From Desulfobulbus sp. (lineage in GTDB: Bacteria > Desulfobacterota > Desulfobulbia > Desulfobulbales > Desulfobulbaceae): 64,000 nucleotides of DNA. The notes beneath the pieces are model-generated. The model did no database searches, was not told the DNA's origin, and worked only from the letters and a program-made list of their open reading frames with translations. This document shows positions 35,299 through 47,036 of the stretch, in pieces. Position numbers and translations under genes: made by a program. The stretch spans positions 1 to 64,000 of the forward strand of contig JAITGO010000020.1 of assembly GCA_031280615.1 (NCBI GenBank). Direction: 5' to 3'. How positions within the stretch are numbered: the first letter of the stretch is position 1; every line of letters starts with the position of its first letter.

Positions 35299-37078
35299 CC
35301 GGCGAGGGCATGGGCAGACGTACCCGGACGATGCAGGGATAGTCGGGGGCGGCGTCGAGTTCGACTTTGCCGCCGTGGTTTTCCACGATCTGGCGGACAA
35401 TGGCCAGGCCCAGGCCGGTGCCGTCCGTCCGGATGGAAAAAAAAGGAGTGAACACCTGCTCCCGGAATTCCGGAGGAATGCCGGAGCCCTGGTCGCGAAC
35501 CTCCAGCCACAACTCGCCCTGGCCGTCTCCGGCACCTTCCCCGGCGGCGACCACCACCTTGCCCTGCTGCGCGGCAACCGCATGGCAGGCATTGTCCAGC
35601 AGATGGGCCAGGATGGTATGGATTTGCTGCCGATCCGCCCAGAAGGCGACATGGGGCCCGATGTCCTTGGCCACGGTGCCCGCCACCATGTTGATCGATT
35701 GCTGCATCTGGGTGAGCACTTCATCGACCAGGCGGCTGATATCGAACCATTCCGGCTGGATCGCGGCCGGCCTGGCGAACTGGAGAAAATCGGTGATCGC
35801 CTTGGCCATCCGGTCGGTCTCCCGAAGGATGATCCCCATCAGCGTCTTGAAGGTCGCCGGATCGTGGCTGCCGATGTTGTTCGCCTCCATGGCCAGGATC
35901 TGGGCCGAGCCGGAGATCGCGGCCAGGGGATTGCGAAAATCGTGGGCGATCGAAGCACTCAACTCCCCTATGGCCGCCATCTTTTCCGCCTCGCGGATTT
36001 GCTGTTCCATTCGCTCGATCTGGCTGATGTCCTGCAGCGTGACCACCTTCCAACTGGCCTGGCGTTCCTCTTCTTTCTGCTCCCGCTCCAGCTCTGATTC
36101 CAGTTCCTGTTCCGCCGGCACCGGCATGTTCAGGAAGGAAAAAGAATAGCCGATCCGGATGGTCGAACCGTCCGGCTTGTTGAAGTCGCAGACGTCGCGG
36201 CCTTGCGCTTCCTGGAGAAACATGGCGGGAAAGCAGCGGATGAACGGTTGACCCAGCACCTGCTCGCGCGGAATGCCGGTGATCCGCTCCGCCGCTTGAT
36301 TGCAGGAGGTGATGAAATCGGACTGATCGGTGGTGATAATGCCGGTGGAGATGTCCTCGAAGATTTGTTTGTAGAGCAGCGAGAGCCGGTCGTACTCCAG
36401 CGCCGTCCGGTGGAGGCGTTCCTCGGTCACCCGCAGCCGCCTGGCCAATTGGCCGCTCAGCAGCGCGCCCAGAAAAAGAAGCAGGCCGTAGACAGCGAAC
36501 AGGTTGGCCGCAGAAAGCGGGACAGCCGTGCCGATATGGGGAGCATGTTTCAGGTAATCCGGAAGCCAGCGGAGTTGCTCCATGGTTAGATTCGCGCCGT
36601 AGGCGATGGTGGTGACCGCCGCGAGGAAGAGACCGCCTCGGCGGTAGAGAATCAAGCCGGCGGCGAGCACCGGCAAAATCATCAGCGAAGTGAAATCGGA
36701 TTTGCTGCAGCCGGTGGCATAGATCAGCAAGGCAATGATGCCGGCGTCGCCGCAAAGCTGAAGCAGGCCGAACCGCCGCACCGACCGGCACCCTCTTTGC
36801 AAAAACAGGGCGGAGGCAAAGGTGGTGCTGTAGAGAATCGCAAGAAAGGCGATGCTGGTGGACATGCTGGGCATGGCGAGGGCAAGGCCTCTTTCCCGGA
36901 GCACGGTTGTCAGAGCGAACAGCAGGGTGAACAGAACCACACGGGCGAGAAACCACCACAAGAGGTGCTTCCGGGTTTCCTGCTCGCTATCGATGATGGT
37001 GGCCTTGGCCCGAGAGAGAAAGCGGAACATGGTGGCGGATGATCGGGGCTGAGGGCTGAGAGGGGATTCCACCGACAC
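35288..37078 (-). CDS. PilS/NtrB-like membrane histidine kinase
   Basis: A 596-residue sensor. About six transmembrane helices occupy residues 35-210, followed by a coiled linker, a PAS domain (about 235-340), HisKA with phospho-His in [16 protein letters not shown], and an HATPase domain ([27 protein letters not shown]). The six-helix-PAS-kinase layout and the regulator next to it resemble PilS, which controls type IV pilin, or more generally NtrB-class kinases paired with sigma-54 activators. GTG at 37078 is the longest start; ATG at 37030 (MFRFLSRAK) is equally possible and neither has a clear ribosome binding site. It lies 13 bp after the regulator gene. No pilin gene is in view, so the PilS assignment is tentative. 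Confidence 0.82.
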   Translation of the reverse strand: MSVESPLSPQPRSSATMFRFLSRAKATIIDSEQETRKHLLWWFLARVVLFTLLFALTTVLRERGLALAMPSMSTSIAFLAILYSTTFASALFLQRGCRSVRRFGLLQLCGDAGIIALLIYATGCSKSDFTSLMILPVLAAGLILYRRGGLFLAAVTTIAYGANLTMEQLRWLPDYLKHAPHIGTAVPLSAANLFAVYGLLLFLGALLSGQLARRLRVTEERLHRTALEYDRLSLLYKQIFEDISTGIITTDQSDFITSCNQAAERITGIPREQVLGQPFIRCFPAMFLQEAQGRDVCDFNKPDGSTIRIGYSFSFLNMPVPAEQELESELEREQKEEERQASWKVVTLQDISQIERMEQQIREAEKMAAIGELSASIAHDFRNPLAAISGSAQILAMEANNIGSHDPATFKTLMGIILRETDRMAKAITDFLQFARPAAIQPEWFDISRLVDEVLTQMQQSINMVAGTVAKDIGPHVAFWADRQQIHTILAHLLDNACHAVAAQQGKVVVAAGEGAGDGQGELWLEVRDQGSGIPPEFREQVFTPFFSIRTDGTGLGLAIVRQIVENHGGKVELDAAPDYPCIVRVRLPMPSPATP

Positions 37079-37091
37079 GGGGCGGACGGTT

Positions 37092-38489
<1,398 letters not shown>

Positions 38490-38586
38490 CCTTGTAGAAA
38501 TACTTGGAAATTAGTTCGTTCGCTCTGAGGGCCAGTGTAGCCTCAAGTGGAAGTTGAAGTCAAACATTATCCGTAACCGGTAATAT

Positions 38587-38829
38587 CTATGAATGAAAGT
38601 CAGCAATCTTGATTGGAGTATGGGCCAGGCAAGCGTTGAGTAAACGGAGCGGGAGCTCCGGTTCCCAAAATCTTCGATTGAACCGGTAGCAGAATTCATC
38701 GAGATACTCCTGGAGGTAGCGCGATGAAATCCCATGGAAGGTTCCATTGATGAACTTCTTCATGTTGCCGATCATGATATGCACCAAGGGCAGCCAGACA
38801 TGGGCCTCTTTGGATGGCAAGGCCTCTTT
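38587..38829 (-). pseudogene. Truncated IS1595-family transposase (C-terminal relic)
   Basis: The frame encodes about 80 residues matching the C-terminus of IS1595-type DDE transposases: LPLVHIMIGNMKKFINGTFHGIS, then YLQEYLDEFCYRFNRRFWEPELPLRLLNACL. The N-terminal two thirds, including the catalytic DDE region, are missing; a stop codon (complement of TTA at 38830-38832) closes the frame just upstream. A 9-bp direct repeat GGCCTCTTT occurs at 38803-38811 and 38821-38829, at the truncated end. It lies between the PilR-like gene and tatC and is clearly inactive. Confidence 0.82.
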
Positions 38830-38972
38830 TTAAGTATCATCTTGATCTTGCCTGTAAATATAAACATTACGCTGAGTTTTGTTTAAAGCCACTTAACCGG
38901 TTTACATTCCCGTGCCGATCGGGTACAAAAAACCGGAACGCAGGAATCAATGCCAACCGGGACGATATTGCC

Positions 38973-39769
38973 GTGGAATCTCAGGAACAATTCACTCAAC
39001 AAAGCCTGACCGAACACCTGCGGGAGTTGCGCTCCTGCCTGATGGTTTCGCTCGGGGCCGTGGCCGCCGGTTTTGCCGTGGCCTATGGCTTTGTCGAACC
39101 TCTGGCCGACTGGTTTCTCCAACCGTTGCTCAAGGTCCTGCCCAAGGGCACGCCGCTGATCTTCACCGCCTATCAAGAAGGGTTTTTTTTTACCTAAAGG
39201 TCGCCCTGGTCGCGGCCGTGGTCTTTGCCAGCCCGGTTATTTTCCTGCAGGTCTGGCGCTTCATCTCCCCCGGTCTCTATCGCCATGAGAAGCGGGTGGC
39301 GATCCCCTTTGTCGTTATCTCCACCCTCTGTTTTCTCGCCGGCGCGGCCTTTGGCTATTGGGTGGTCTTCCCCCCGGCCTTCAAGTTTCTGCTTGGCTAC
39401 ACCAGCGATTTCCTCGAGCCGTTGCCATCGGTCGACGAATATTTTTCGCTGGCCCTGCGCCTGTTTTTCGCCTTTGGCCTCATTTTCGAACTGCCGGTGC
39501 TGATGGTATTTCTGGGCAGGATCGGCTTGGTCGACAAACCTTTTCTGGTCAAGAACCGGAAATATGCCGTGCTGATCGCCTTCATTGTCGCCGCCATCCT
39601 CACCCCGACGCCGGACGTGGTGAATCAGGTGCTGATGGCCGGGCCGCTGGTTGTGCTCTACGAGATCAGCATTCTGGCCGTCTCTTTCTTTGGCCGTACC
39701 ACCTTGTCCGGTTTTGCGCCCAAATCCGCAGGGGAACAGCCGGATGCCGACAACGGAAGACAGGAGTAA
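38973..39769 (+). CDS. tatC: Sec-independent translocase TatC, reading frame split at a T9 run
   Basis: The two halves of TatC lie in different frames. Frame A, from the GTG at 38973, encodes ESQEQFTQQSLTEHLRELR and helix 1 to FTAYQEGFFFT, then TAA at 39195. Frame B continues as YLKVALVAAVVFASPVIFLQ through all later helices (FGYWVVFPPAFKFL, FELPVLMVFLG, LTPTPDVVNQ) to the stop at 39769. The junction is nine T at 39183-39191. A -1 shift there, or a tenth T, gives a continuous 265-residue protein with the expected EGFFFYLKV. TatC is the core receptor for twin-arginine signal peptides such as that of the molybdoenzyme at 59.6-61.8 kb. Possibilities are a real mutation, homopolymer undercall, or slippage-dependent expression. 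The start has only a weak ribosome binding site, and no tatA is adjacent. Confidence 0.85.
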
Positions 39770-39938
39770 GCGGGCCGTCCCTGCACATCGCCATGCGCCG
39801 GGATCGCGACTTTTCCCCTTGCCGGATATAAAATCATTCGTATATGCTAATTGAGTCGGTCCGTACGACTCCGGCAGGAGGCGGGCGGGCGCCGATCCCG
39901 CCGCCATTACCTCAACGCATTGTCAACAGGAGGAAAAC

Positions 39939-41219
39939 ATGTCCTACATAGCCGATTTTGAGAAAGCTTTGGCAGTTGGCCGGCCGCCGAATATCAAAAC
40001 CCTGTTCCCCAACTCGCGTGCCCTGATCGTCAGCGGCAAGGTGATCGACCGCGCCATGCTGGCCAAGGGCGGGGCCATGACCATCGCCGCGAACGGCCGC
40101 AACAATCTCATCATCCGGGGCGCGCTCCAGGCTGCGCAGCGGGCGCATGCCGCGATCATCATCGAGATCGCCCGTTCGGAGGGCGGGGCCAGCGCCTATT
40201 GCCCGGTCAATTACTGGAACATGGCCCGCCAGGTGGACGCCCTGTGCAACGAACTGGCGATCACCGTGCCGGTGGCCATTCACGCCGATCATTACGGCAT
40301 CAAAAAACCGGAAGACGTGCCGGTGGCCGCAATCGAGATCCCGACCATTTTCGAGGCGGGCATCACCTCGATCGCTATCGATGCCTCGCACATGCCCGAC
40401 GCCGACAACTTGCTGGCCAGTATCGAGCTGGCGAGATACATCCCCTCCTGGTCCGGTCTGGAAACCGAAGTGGGCGAGATCAAAGGCAAGGAAGGCCTGT
40501 CCACCAAGGAAGAGGCCTTGTTCATTATCCAAGGTCTGAATGCCCACGATATCTTTCCGGATTGGATCGCCCTCAACAACGGCACCACCCACGGCATCGA
40601 GGCCTCGGCCCAGGGCATCCAGGTGGAGCTGACCGCCGAGATTCACAAGGCGCTTGCCGGTTACGCGGTTTCCGGCGCCCAGCACGGCACCTCCGGCAAC
40701 AATTCCGATCGGTTGCGGGCGATTGCCTCCCAGACCTACACCACCAAGGCCAACGTGGCCACGGCCCTACAGATGGTTTCCTGGGGGGTGGAGGTCAACG
40801 ATTACGGCAATGCCGAGCTGGATGCCAACGGCGATTTCATCAAGGTGCCGGGTGAGGGCGTCACCGAGGAACTGTGGCAGGCTATGCGGGCCTATGCCGA
40901 CTCCAAGGGCTGGAAAAAAGGGGATTACAAGAGCCTCAACCTGGCCTTTGAAAATAAGATCATGGGACAGCCCAAGGCGGTGCGCGAGCGGATGGCCCGC
41001 CGGGTGGAGAATTTCATCTACAGTATGCTGGTGGAGGTGTTCAATGCCGCCGATACCGCCCGTTTCGGCGTGGAGGCGATTCTCGAGGCCGGTTCCTACG
41101 ATATCGGCCCCAAGACCGGCCGGATCGAATCGCCTGAGAACTGGAGCGTGGAAAAAATCCGCGAGCGGGCTGCCGCCATGGGTACCGACAAGGGGCCGGC
41201 GGGCAATTACGACGACTGA
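39939..41219 (+). CDS. fba: Class II fructose-1,6-bisphosphate aldolase
   Basis: A 426-residue zinc aldolase of glycolysis and gluconeogenesis. The zinc and catalytic segment is VAIHADHYG (His, Asp, His), followed by ITSIAIDASHMPDADNL, ETEVGEIKGKEG, and AGYAVSGAQHGTSGNN. It is longer than the E. coli FbaA type (about 360) and resembles the long class II form of various bacteria. The ATG at 39939 follows GGAGGAAAAC, a strong ribosome binding site. An epimerase gene follows after 24 bp, so the two are likely co-transcribed up to the terminator at 42301. Confidence 0.92.
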   Translation: MSYIADFEKALAVGRPPNIKTLFPNSRALIVSGKVIDRAMLAKGGAMTIAANGRNNLIIRGALQAAQRAHAAIIIEIARSEGGASAYCPVNYWNMARQVDALCNELAITVPVAIHADHYGIKKPEDVPVAAIEIPTIFEAGITSIAIDASHMPDADNLLASIELARYIPSWSGLETEVGEIKGKEGLSTKEEALFIIQGLNAHDIFPDWIALNNGTTHGIEASAQGIQVELTAEIHKALAGYAVSGAQHGTSGNNSDRLRAIASQTYTTKANVATALQMVSWGVEVNDYGNAELDANGDFIKVPGEGVTEELWQAMRAYADSKGWKKGDYKSLNLAFENKIMGQPKAVRERMARRVENFIYSMLVEVFNAADTARFGVEAILEAGSYDIGPKTGRIESPENWSVEKIRERAAAMGTDKGPAGNYDD

Positions 41220-41243
41220 GTCCTGAAGGATAGGGAAAATAAT

Positions 41244-42263
41244 TTGAAAAAATTACAGAAAGTTCTGATCACCGGTGCGGCCGGATTCATCGGCCATGGC
41301 CTGGCCCTGCGGCTGCTTGCCGAGGGTCGGGAGGTGGTCGGGCTCGACAATCTTAACGACTATTACGACCCGCAACTCAAGCGGGACCGTTTGGCCCAGC
41401 TGACGGCCCATGCCAACTTCCGCCATGCCGGATTCGACATGGCGGACCGCGAACGGACCGCGGCCCTGTTCGAGGCGGAGCGGTTCGATGCGGTGGTCAA
41501 CCTGGCGGCCCAGGCCGGTGTCCGCTATTCGCTGATCAATCCCCATTCCTACGTCGACACCAATCTGGTCGGCTTTGTCAATCTCCTCGAAGGATGCCGG
41601 CACACTGGGGTCAAGCATCTGGTCTATGCCTCGTCGAGTTCGGTGTACGGGGCCAACACCAAGATGCCCTTTTCGGTGCACGACAATGTCGACCACCCGG
41701 TGTCGTTGTACGCGGCCTCGAAAAAAGCCAACGAACTGATGGCTCACACCTACAGCCACCTGTTCGGCCTTCCCTCCACCGGGTTGCGCTTTTTCACCGT
41801 CTATGGGCCATGGGGCCGGCCGGACATGGCTTTGTTTCTGTTCACCAAGGCCATTCTCGAAGATCGACCGATCGACGTGTTCAATAACGGCAATATGGAA
41901 CGTGATTTCACTTACATCGACGATATCGTCGAGGGGGTGGTCCGGGTGGTCGACCATGTGGCCGAACCCGATCCGGGGTGGAGCGGCGATGCTCCCGATT
42001 CGGCCACCAGTTATTGTCCCTGGCGGGTGTACAACATCGGCAACAACAACAAGGAACGGCTGATGCGCTACATCGAGGTGCTGGAGGATTGCCTGGGGAG
42101 GACGGCCAAGAAGAATTTCCTGCCCATGCAGGACGGCGATGTGCCGGCCACCTATGCCGATGTCGCCGATTTGGTGGCCGCGGTGGGGTTCAAGCCGGCC
42201 ACCTCGATCGAGACCGGCATCGGGAAGTTCGTCGAGTGGTATCGGGGGTACTATCGAGTTTGA
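41244..42263 (+). CDS. NAD-dependent epimerase, UDP-glucuronate 4-epimerase-like
   Basis: A 339-residue extended short-chain dehydrogenase. The Rossmann motif is [13 protein letters not shown] near the N-terminus, the catalytic region is [16 protein letters not shown] with [11 protein letters not shown] (YxxxK), and the substrate-binding part is [26 protein letters not shown]. The last segment is typical of UDP-glucuronate 4-epimerases, which supply UDP-galacturonate for capsule or LPS. The start is TTG at 41244 because no ATG precedes the Rossmann motif; the AAGGA upstream is 13 bases away, so initiation may be weak. It is followed by a strong terminator. Confidence 0.88.
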   Translation: MKKLQKVLITGAAGFIGHGLALRLLAEGREVVGLDNLNDYYDPQLKRDRLAQLTAHANFRHAGFDMADRERTAALFEAERFDAVVNLAAQAGVRYSLINPHSYVDTNLVGFVNLLEGCRHTGVKHLVYASSSSVYGANTKMPFSVHDNVDHPVSLYAASKKANELMAHTYSHLFGLPSTGLRFFTVYGPWGRPDMALFLFTKAILEDRPIDVFNNGNMERDFTYIDDIVEGVVRVVDHVAEPDPGWSGDAPDSATSYCPWRVYNIGNNNKERLMRYIEVLEDCLGRTAKKNFLPMQDGDVPATYADVADLVAAVGFKPATSIETGIGKFVEWYRGYYRV

Positions 42264-42300
42264 TCGCGGGCGGCCGCAATAAAGCGGCGGGAGCAACCAG

Positions 42301-42337
42301 GGGCGGCAGCGCGGAAGAGGCGTTGCCGCCCTTTTTT
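42301..42337 (+). terminator. Intrinsic terminator after the epimerase
   Basis: GGGCGGCA (42301-42308) pairs exactly with TGCCGCCC (42324-42331) around a 15-nt loop, followed by six T (42332-42337). It closes the fba-epimerase transcript in the 78-bp convergent gap before dxs. Confidence 0.9.
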
Positions 42338-42341
42338 CGTT

Positions 42342-44249
42342 TCAGCGCAGCAGCGCCTGGGCGGTACGGACAATTCCGTCGGCATCGATACCGGCATCGG
42401 CCCAAAGGGTGGCCTGGGGGCCGTGTTCGACAAAATGATCGGGGTAGCCGAGAATGGTGACCGGCACTTGATGAAGGCCGCGTTCGTGCAGGAGTTGCAG
42501 CACGCCGCTGCCAAAGCCGCCGAGGATGCTGTTATCCTCGATGGTGATGACCCGGCCGGTTTTCGCGGCCCAGGCGGCAATGAGTTCGCCGTCAAGGGGG
42601 CGGACGAAACGGGGATTGATGACCGCCGCGTCGATACCCGCCTCCGCTAGCCGTTGCGCCGCCACCAGGGCGGGATAGACCCGGTTGCCCACCGGCAGCA
42701 GGAGCACGCCGCTTCCTTCTCGAAGCACTTCCCCCTTGCCGATTTCCAGCCGGCAGAAGGAGGACTCCAAGGGAACGCCCTCGCCGCTGCCCCGGGGATA
42801 GCGGATCGCCACCGGACCGGCATGGTGCAGGGCGGTGAACAGCATCTGCTGCAATTCGTTCTCATCCTTGGGCGACATCACCGTCAGGTTGGGGATGAAG
42901 CGGAGAAAGGAAAGATCGAAGACGCCGTGGTGGGTCGGCCCGTCGGCCCCGACCACGCCGCTGCGGTCCAGGGCAATGGTGACCGGCAGGTTGGGCAGGC
43001 AGACGTCGTGGATCAGCTGGTCCAGGGCCCTTTGCATGAACGAGGAATACACGGCGAACACCGGCCGCAGCCCTTCCAGAGCCAGGCCCGCGGCAAAGGA
43101 GACCGCGTGCTGCTCGGCAATGCCGACATCGAAAAAACGGTCGGGAAATTCGGCGGCAAACGGCAGCATGCCGGTACCGCCGGGCATGGCGGCGGTGATC
43201 GCCACCAGGCGCTGATCCTGCCGGGCCAGGCGGCACAGGGTGTCGCCGAAGACCTTGGTGTATGAAACCGCGGCACCGGGATTCTTTCTGGGTTGGCCGG
43301 TGGCCGCGTCAAAGGGGCCGATGCCGTGGTAGTCGCCGGGATGGGTTTCGGCGGGGACGTAGCCCTTGCCCTTGGTGGTGATCACATGTACCAGCACCGG
43401 ACCGTGGTTGTGGTCGCGGACGTTTTCCAGGGTGGCGACCAGGTCGCCGAGTTCGTGGCCGGGAATCGGGCCGACGTACTTGAATTTTAGGGCCTCGAAC
43501 AACATGCCCGGAGTGAAGAAGCCTTTGATGCTCTCTTCGCTCTTGCGCAGCATGGTGAGGATGTTCTCGCCCACCGAGGAGAGCGCCAGCAGGCGTTCCT
43601 CGATGTGGTCGCGCAGGCGGCGGACCATCCTGCCTGTCATCTTGCGGCTGAGAAAACTGGACAAGGCCCCGACATTTCTCGAGATCGACATTTCGTTGTC
43701 GTTGAGGACAACCACCAGGTCGCGGCCGAGATCGCCGGCATGGTTGAGCCCCTCGAAGGCCATGCCCGCAGTCATGGAGCCGTCGCCGATGACGGCGATC
43801 ACCTTGGCCTGGTGGCCTCGGATGGCTTTGGCCGCGGCCATGCCGAGGCCGTGCGACACCGAGGTGGAGCTGTGGCCGGTTTCCACGGTGTCGTAGTCGC
43901 TTTCCGAGCGTTTGGGAAAGCCGCTGATGCCCTTGTAGCGCCGCAGGGTCTGGAACCGGTCCCGGCGGCCGGTGATCAGCTTATGGGCATAGGCCTGGTG
44001 GCCCACGTCCCAGATCAGCTTGTCGCGGGGGGTGTCGAAGACGTAATGCAGGGCCAGGGTCAGCTCGACCACCCCCAGACTGGGGGCCAGGTGGCCGCCG
44101 GTTTCGGCCACGGTGGCAATGATGGTTTCCCGGAGTTCACGGGCAAGTTCCTCCATCTGCTCCAGGCTGAGACGGCGCAGGTCAGAGGGCGAATCAATGG
44201 CCTCCAGCAGGGTGCCGGGCCGGTCGGTCGGGGAATCCACAATGAGCAT
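42342..44249 (-). CDS. dxs: 1-deoxy-D-xylulose-5-phosphate synthase
   Basis: First enzyme of the non-mevalonate isoprenoid pathway, joining pyruvate and glyceraldehyde-3-phosphate. A 635-residue thiamine-diphosphate enzyme. Features are the GHxxY-type segment LIWDVGHQAYAHKLITGR, the TPP motif GDGSMTAGMAFEGLNHAG, and the transketolase-like pyrimidine-binding domain with FDVGIAEQHAVSFAAGLA. Length is normal. It lies 9 bp after ispA, giving the conserved order xseB-ispA-dxs on the minus strand. Confidence 0.96.
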   Translation of the reverse strand: MLIVDSPTDRPGTLLEAIDSPSDLRRLSLEQMEELARELRETIIATVAETGGHLAPSLGVVELTLALHYVFDTPRDKLIWDVGHQAYAHKLITGRRDRFQTLRRYKGISGFPKRSESDYDTVETGHSSTSVSHGLGMAAAKAIRGHQAKVIAVIGDGSMTAGMAFEGLNHAGDLGRDLVVVLNDNEMSISRNVGALSSFLSRKMTGRMVRRLRDHIEERLLALSSVGENILTMLRKSEESIKGFFTPGMLFEALKFKYVGPIPGHELGDLVATLENVRDHNHGPVLVHVITTKGKGYVPAETHPGDYHGIGPFDAATGQPRKNPGAAVSYTKVFGDTLCRLARQDQRLVAITAAMPGGTGMLPFAAEFPDRFFDVGIAEQHAVSFAAGLALEGLRPVFAVYSSFMQRALDQLIHDVCLPNLPVTIALDRSGVVGADGPTHHGVFDLSFLRFIPNLTVMSPKDENELQQMLFTALHHAGPVAIRYPRGSGEGVPLESSFCRLEIGKGEVLREGSGVLLLPVGNRVYPALVAAQRLAEAGIDAAVINPRFVRPLDGELIAAWAAKTGRVITIEDNSILGGFGSGVLQLLHERGLHQVPVTILGYPDHFVEHGPQATLWADAGIDADGIVRTAQALLR

Positions 44250-44258
44250 GACGAAATT

Positions 44259-45155
44259 TTATTTCCTGCGGTCAACGATATAGCGGGCCAGGGCGCGAAG
44301 CGGGTCGGCCTGGTAATCGAATGCGGCCAGGGCGGCGATCGCCTCCTGCACCGCTTCCCGGGCCATGGTCCGCGACGTCTCCACGCCGAACAGCGAGGGA
44401 TAGGTGACCTTGTCGGCCTTGGCGTCGCTGCCTGCGGACTTGCCCAGTTCGGCGGTGGTGGCCTCGACATCGAGGAGATCGTCGACGATCTGGAAGGCAA
44501 GGCCGATATGGTCGCCGTAGGTTTTCAAGGCCGCTTCCTGGTCTTCGCCGGCCCCGGCGACCATGGCGCCGCAGACCACCGAGGCGGTGATCAGGGCTCC
44601 GGTCTTGCTGCGGTGAATGCGGCGCAGTTCCTCGTATCCCACCTGCTGGCCCTCGTAAATCATGTCGAGGGATTGGCCGCCGACCATGCCCAAGGGCCCG
44701 GCCGCGCGGGCAATGGTCCGGATGATGCGGATGCGGGTCGGATCGGGCAAGGTGGCCGAGGCCGCGCCGCTGAGCAGTTCGAAGGCAAAGGTCAGGAGTC
44801 CGTCGCCGGCGAGAATGGCGGCGGCCTCGCCGAAGACGGTATGGTTGGTCGGCTTGCCCCGGCGGAGATCGTCGTCGTCCATGGCCGGGAGATCGTCGTG
44901 GATCAGGGAGTAGGTGTGGATGCATTCCAGGGCGCAGGCCACTGGCAGGGCGCGCTGCCGGGTCTGTTCGCCGCTGTCCACCGCCTCGGCGCCGGCCAGG
45001 CAGAGAACGGGCCGGATGCGTTTGCCGCCGGCAAAGAGGCTGTAGCGCATCGCCTCGATATGTTGGGCAAAGGCGCCGATGGGTTCCAGCATGAGGGCGG
45101 CCAGGCGGCCCTCGACCTTCCGGCGCTGTTCATCGAGATAGGTTCGAATTTCCAC
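44259..45155 (-). CDS. ispA: Polyprenyl (farnesyl/geranyl) diphosphate synthase
   Basis: A 298-residue trans-prenyltransferase. The first aspartate-rich motif is [20 protein letters not shown], the second is [12 protein letters not shown], and the isoprenoid-binding start is [10 protein letters not shown]. It makes geranyl or farnesyl diphosphate from DMAPP and IPP; chain length cannot be fixed by eye. I chose the GTG at 45155 ([12 protein letters not shown]), with GAGGA about seven bases upstream; the longer frame to 45194 sits inside xseB. It overlaps the xseB 3' end by 26 bp. Confidence 0.93.
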   Translation of the reverse strand: MEIRTYLDEQRRKVEGRLAALMLEPIGAFAQHIEAMRYSLFAGGKRIRPVLCLAGAEAVDSGEQTRQRALPVACALECIHTYSLIHDDLPAMDDDDLRRGKPTNHTVFGEAAAILAGDGLLTFAFELLSGAASATLPDPTRIRIIRTIARAAGPLGMVGGQSLDMIYEGQQVGYEELRRIHRSKTGALITASVVCGAMVAGAGEDQEAALKTYGDHIGLAFQIVDDLLDVEATTAELGKSAGSDAKADKVTYPSLFGVETSRTMAREAVQEAIAALAAFDYQADPLRALARYIVDRRK

Positions 45156-45378
45156 CGTCTTCCTCGGCAAAAGGCACGCCAGCCAGCTCGCCATCCTTGT
45201 GCAGCAGCAATTCGACCTGCGATTTCGCCTCGTCGAGCCTGCCGTTGCAAAAGTGGACCAGCGTCATGCCTTCGTTGAATTTTTCCAGACTTTTTTCCAG
45301 GCTGAGTTCCCCGGATTCGAGTTCTTCGGTGATTTGTTCCAGCCTGGCCAGCGCTTGTTCGAAGGTCTTTTTCGCCAT
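45130..45378 (-). CDS. xseB: Exodeoxyribonuclease VII small subunit
   Basis: An 82-residue helical protein with the XseB signature [47 protein letters not shown]. It binds XseA (not in the window) to form exonuclease VII, which degrades single-stranded DNA. It heads the minus-strand xseB-ispA-dxs operon and diverges from xerC. The C-terminal 20 residues overlap the ispA start and are not conserved. Confidence 0.93.
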   Translation of the reverse strand: MAKKTFEQALARLEQITEELESGELSLEKSLEKFNEGMTLVHFCNGRLDEAKSQVELLLHKDGELAGVPFAEEDGGNSNLSR

Positions 45379-45444
45379 GCAGCGGCTCCGCCCTTCCGGG
45401 CTGCAAACGATTTTATTTGCCGAATAGATCGGACAAAGGTAATC

Positions 45445-45457
45445 GTCTATAATAGAC
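45445..45457. promoter_or_regulatory. Palindromic -10 element between divergent xseB and xerC
   Basis: GTCTATAATAGAC is symmetric except for its centre base. It contains a perfect TATAAT on the plus strand (45448-45453) and TATTAT on the minus strand, so one site could serve both divergent transcripts. No good -35 is present at 17 bp on the plus strand, hence the low confidence. Confidence 0.35.
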
Positions 45458-45490
45458 CCTCTCCCCTAGTGTTTCAACACCTCTTTGGTT

Positions 45491-46420
45491 ATGACCGGAC
45501 AGATCGAACGATTCGTGACTTGGCTGTTGGCGGAAAAAGGGTATTCGCCCCATACCGCCGACAGCTACCGTTTCGATATAGTTGAGTTTTTCCGTTTTTG
45601 CGGTGAGGATGCCGATTGTTCCGCCATTACCGGCGCCCAGGTCGAGGCATTCGTCGGCTCGCTCTATGCGGTCAACGCCAGTGCCTCGGTTGCGCGCAAG
45701 CTCTCGGCTCTGCGCACCTTTTTCCGATTTCTCCGCCGGGAGAAAATCATCGTTGCCGATCCGGTTGCCGGGGTCGCCGGTCCCAAGCTGGGGCAACACA
45801 TCCCCGCTTTCCTGACCGTGGACGAGGTGTTCGCCTTGCTGGAGGCCCCGGTGGCCAGCGACCGTTTCTGGCGGCGGGACCGGGCCATGTTGGAAATGCT
45901 GTATGCTACCGGCATGCGGGTTTCCGAACTGGTGGGCTGCAACATGGACGACATCGATTTCGCGGCCGAAATGGTCCGGGTGCGAGGCAAGGGCAACAAG
46001 GAACGGTTGGTGCCCTTCGGCAGGATGGCCGGGGAAGCCTTGGCGCTTTACCGGCCCGAACGGGACAACTTGACGGTGGCGCGCATCCAGCGCGGCAGGG
46101 AACCCGAGCGCGAGGCCCTGTTCCTCAATGGGCAGGGAAGCCGGCTGAGCGCGCGCAGTGTCGAACGCTCGATCCAGATCTACGGGCTGCGGGCGGGGAT
46201 CGGGGTCGAGGTGACGCCGCACGCCCTGCGGCATTCCTTTGCCACCCATCTGCTCGAGATGGGCGCCGATCTGCGCACGGTCCAGGAACTGCTGGGGCAT
46301 GTCAGCCTGTCGACCACCCAAAAGTACACCCACCTCAACATCGATCACCTAGCCAAGGTCTATGATCAGGCCCATCCCCAGGCCAGGGGCAACACCCGGG
46401 AAATCTTGGGCGGGGATTGA
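45491..46420 (+). CDS. xerC: Tyrosine recombinase XerC
   Basis: A 309-residue tyrosine recombinase. It has an N-terminal SAM-like core-binding domain ([26 protein letters not shown]) and a catalytic domain with Arg in [11 protein letters not shown], the HxxR box in [28 protein letters not shown], and the nucleophile Tyr in TTQKYTHLN. Length and the xerC-hslV-hslU order point to the chromosome-dimer recombinase XerC and not a phage integrase. ATG at 45491 is used; a TTG two codons earlier is possible. Confidence 0.93.
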   Translation: MTGQIERFVTWLLAEKGYSPHTADSYRFDIVEFFRFCGEDADCSAITGAQVEAFVGSLYAVNASASVARKLSALRTFFRFLRREKIIVADPVAGVAGPKLGQHIPAFLTVDEVFALLEAPVASDRFWRRDRAMLEMLYATGMRVSELVGCNMDDIDFAAEMVRVRGKGNKERLVPFGRMAGEALALYRPERDNLTVARIQRGREPEREALFLNGQGSRLSARSVERSIQIYGLRAGIGVEVTPHALRHSFATHLLEMGADLRTVQELLGHVSLSTTQKYTHLNIDHLAKVYDQAHPQARGNTREILGGD

Positions 46421-46502
46421 CTCGGCCTGGCTTCGTGGTTACAGATCAACCGCAAATTTCCTTCGAAAATTCTCCCAAACAGCACACCCAGGCAAGCTAC
46501 CC

Positions 46503-47036
46503 ATGCAGAAAATACGTTCCACCACCATCGTCGCCATCCGGCACAAAGGGCAGGTGGTGGTTGCCGGCGACGGTCAGGTCTCGTTCGGCGCCACCATCAT
46601 CAAACACCAGGCACGCAAGGTCAGGCGGCTCTACCACGATCAAGTGATTACCGGTTTTGCCGGTTCCACCGCCGATGCCTTCACCCTTTACGACCGGTTG
46701 GAGCAGAAGCTGGAACAGTACAACGGCAACCTCATGCGGGCCGCGGTCGAATTGGCCAAGGACTGGCGCATGGATAAGATGCTTCGGCGGCTGGAGGCCA
46801 TGCTGATCGCGGTCGATGCCACCCACTCCCTGTTGCTGTCCGGCACCGGCGATGTCATCGAGGCGGACGACGGCATCCTGGCCATCGGCTCCGGCGGCCC
46901 TTATGCCCAGGCGGCGGCCAAGGCCCTGGTGGACCATTCCTCTCTCGACGCCGAGGCCATCGCCCGCGCCGCCCTGGAAATCGCCGGTTCGATCTGCGTC
47001 TACACCAATACCCACATCGTGGTTGAAAAAATATGA
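46503..47036 (+). CDS. hslV: ATP-dependent protease peptidase subunit HslV
   Basis: The proteasome-like peptidase of HslUV, 177 residues. The catalytic N-terminal Thr follows a short propeptide (MQKIRS then [10 protein letters not shown]), and [22 protein letters not shown] is characteristic. The longer open frame from 46362 is not the gene, because the propeptide must be short for Thr exposure. The ATG of hslU overlaps the stop (ATGA). It works with HslU in turnover of misfolded and regulatory proteins. Confidence 0.95.
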   Translation: MQKIRSTTIVAIRHKGQVVVAGDGQVSFGATIIKHQARKVRRLYHDQVITGFAGSTADAFTLYDRLEQKLEQYNGNLMRAAVELAKDWRMDKMLRRLEAMLIAVDATHSLLLSGTGDVIEADDGILAIGSGGPYAQAAAKALVDHSSLDAEAIARAALEIAGSICVYTNTHIVVEKI

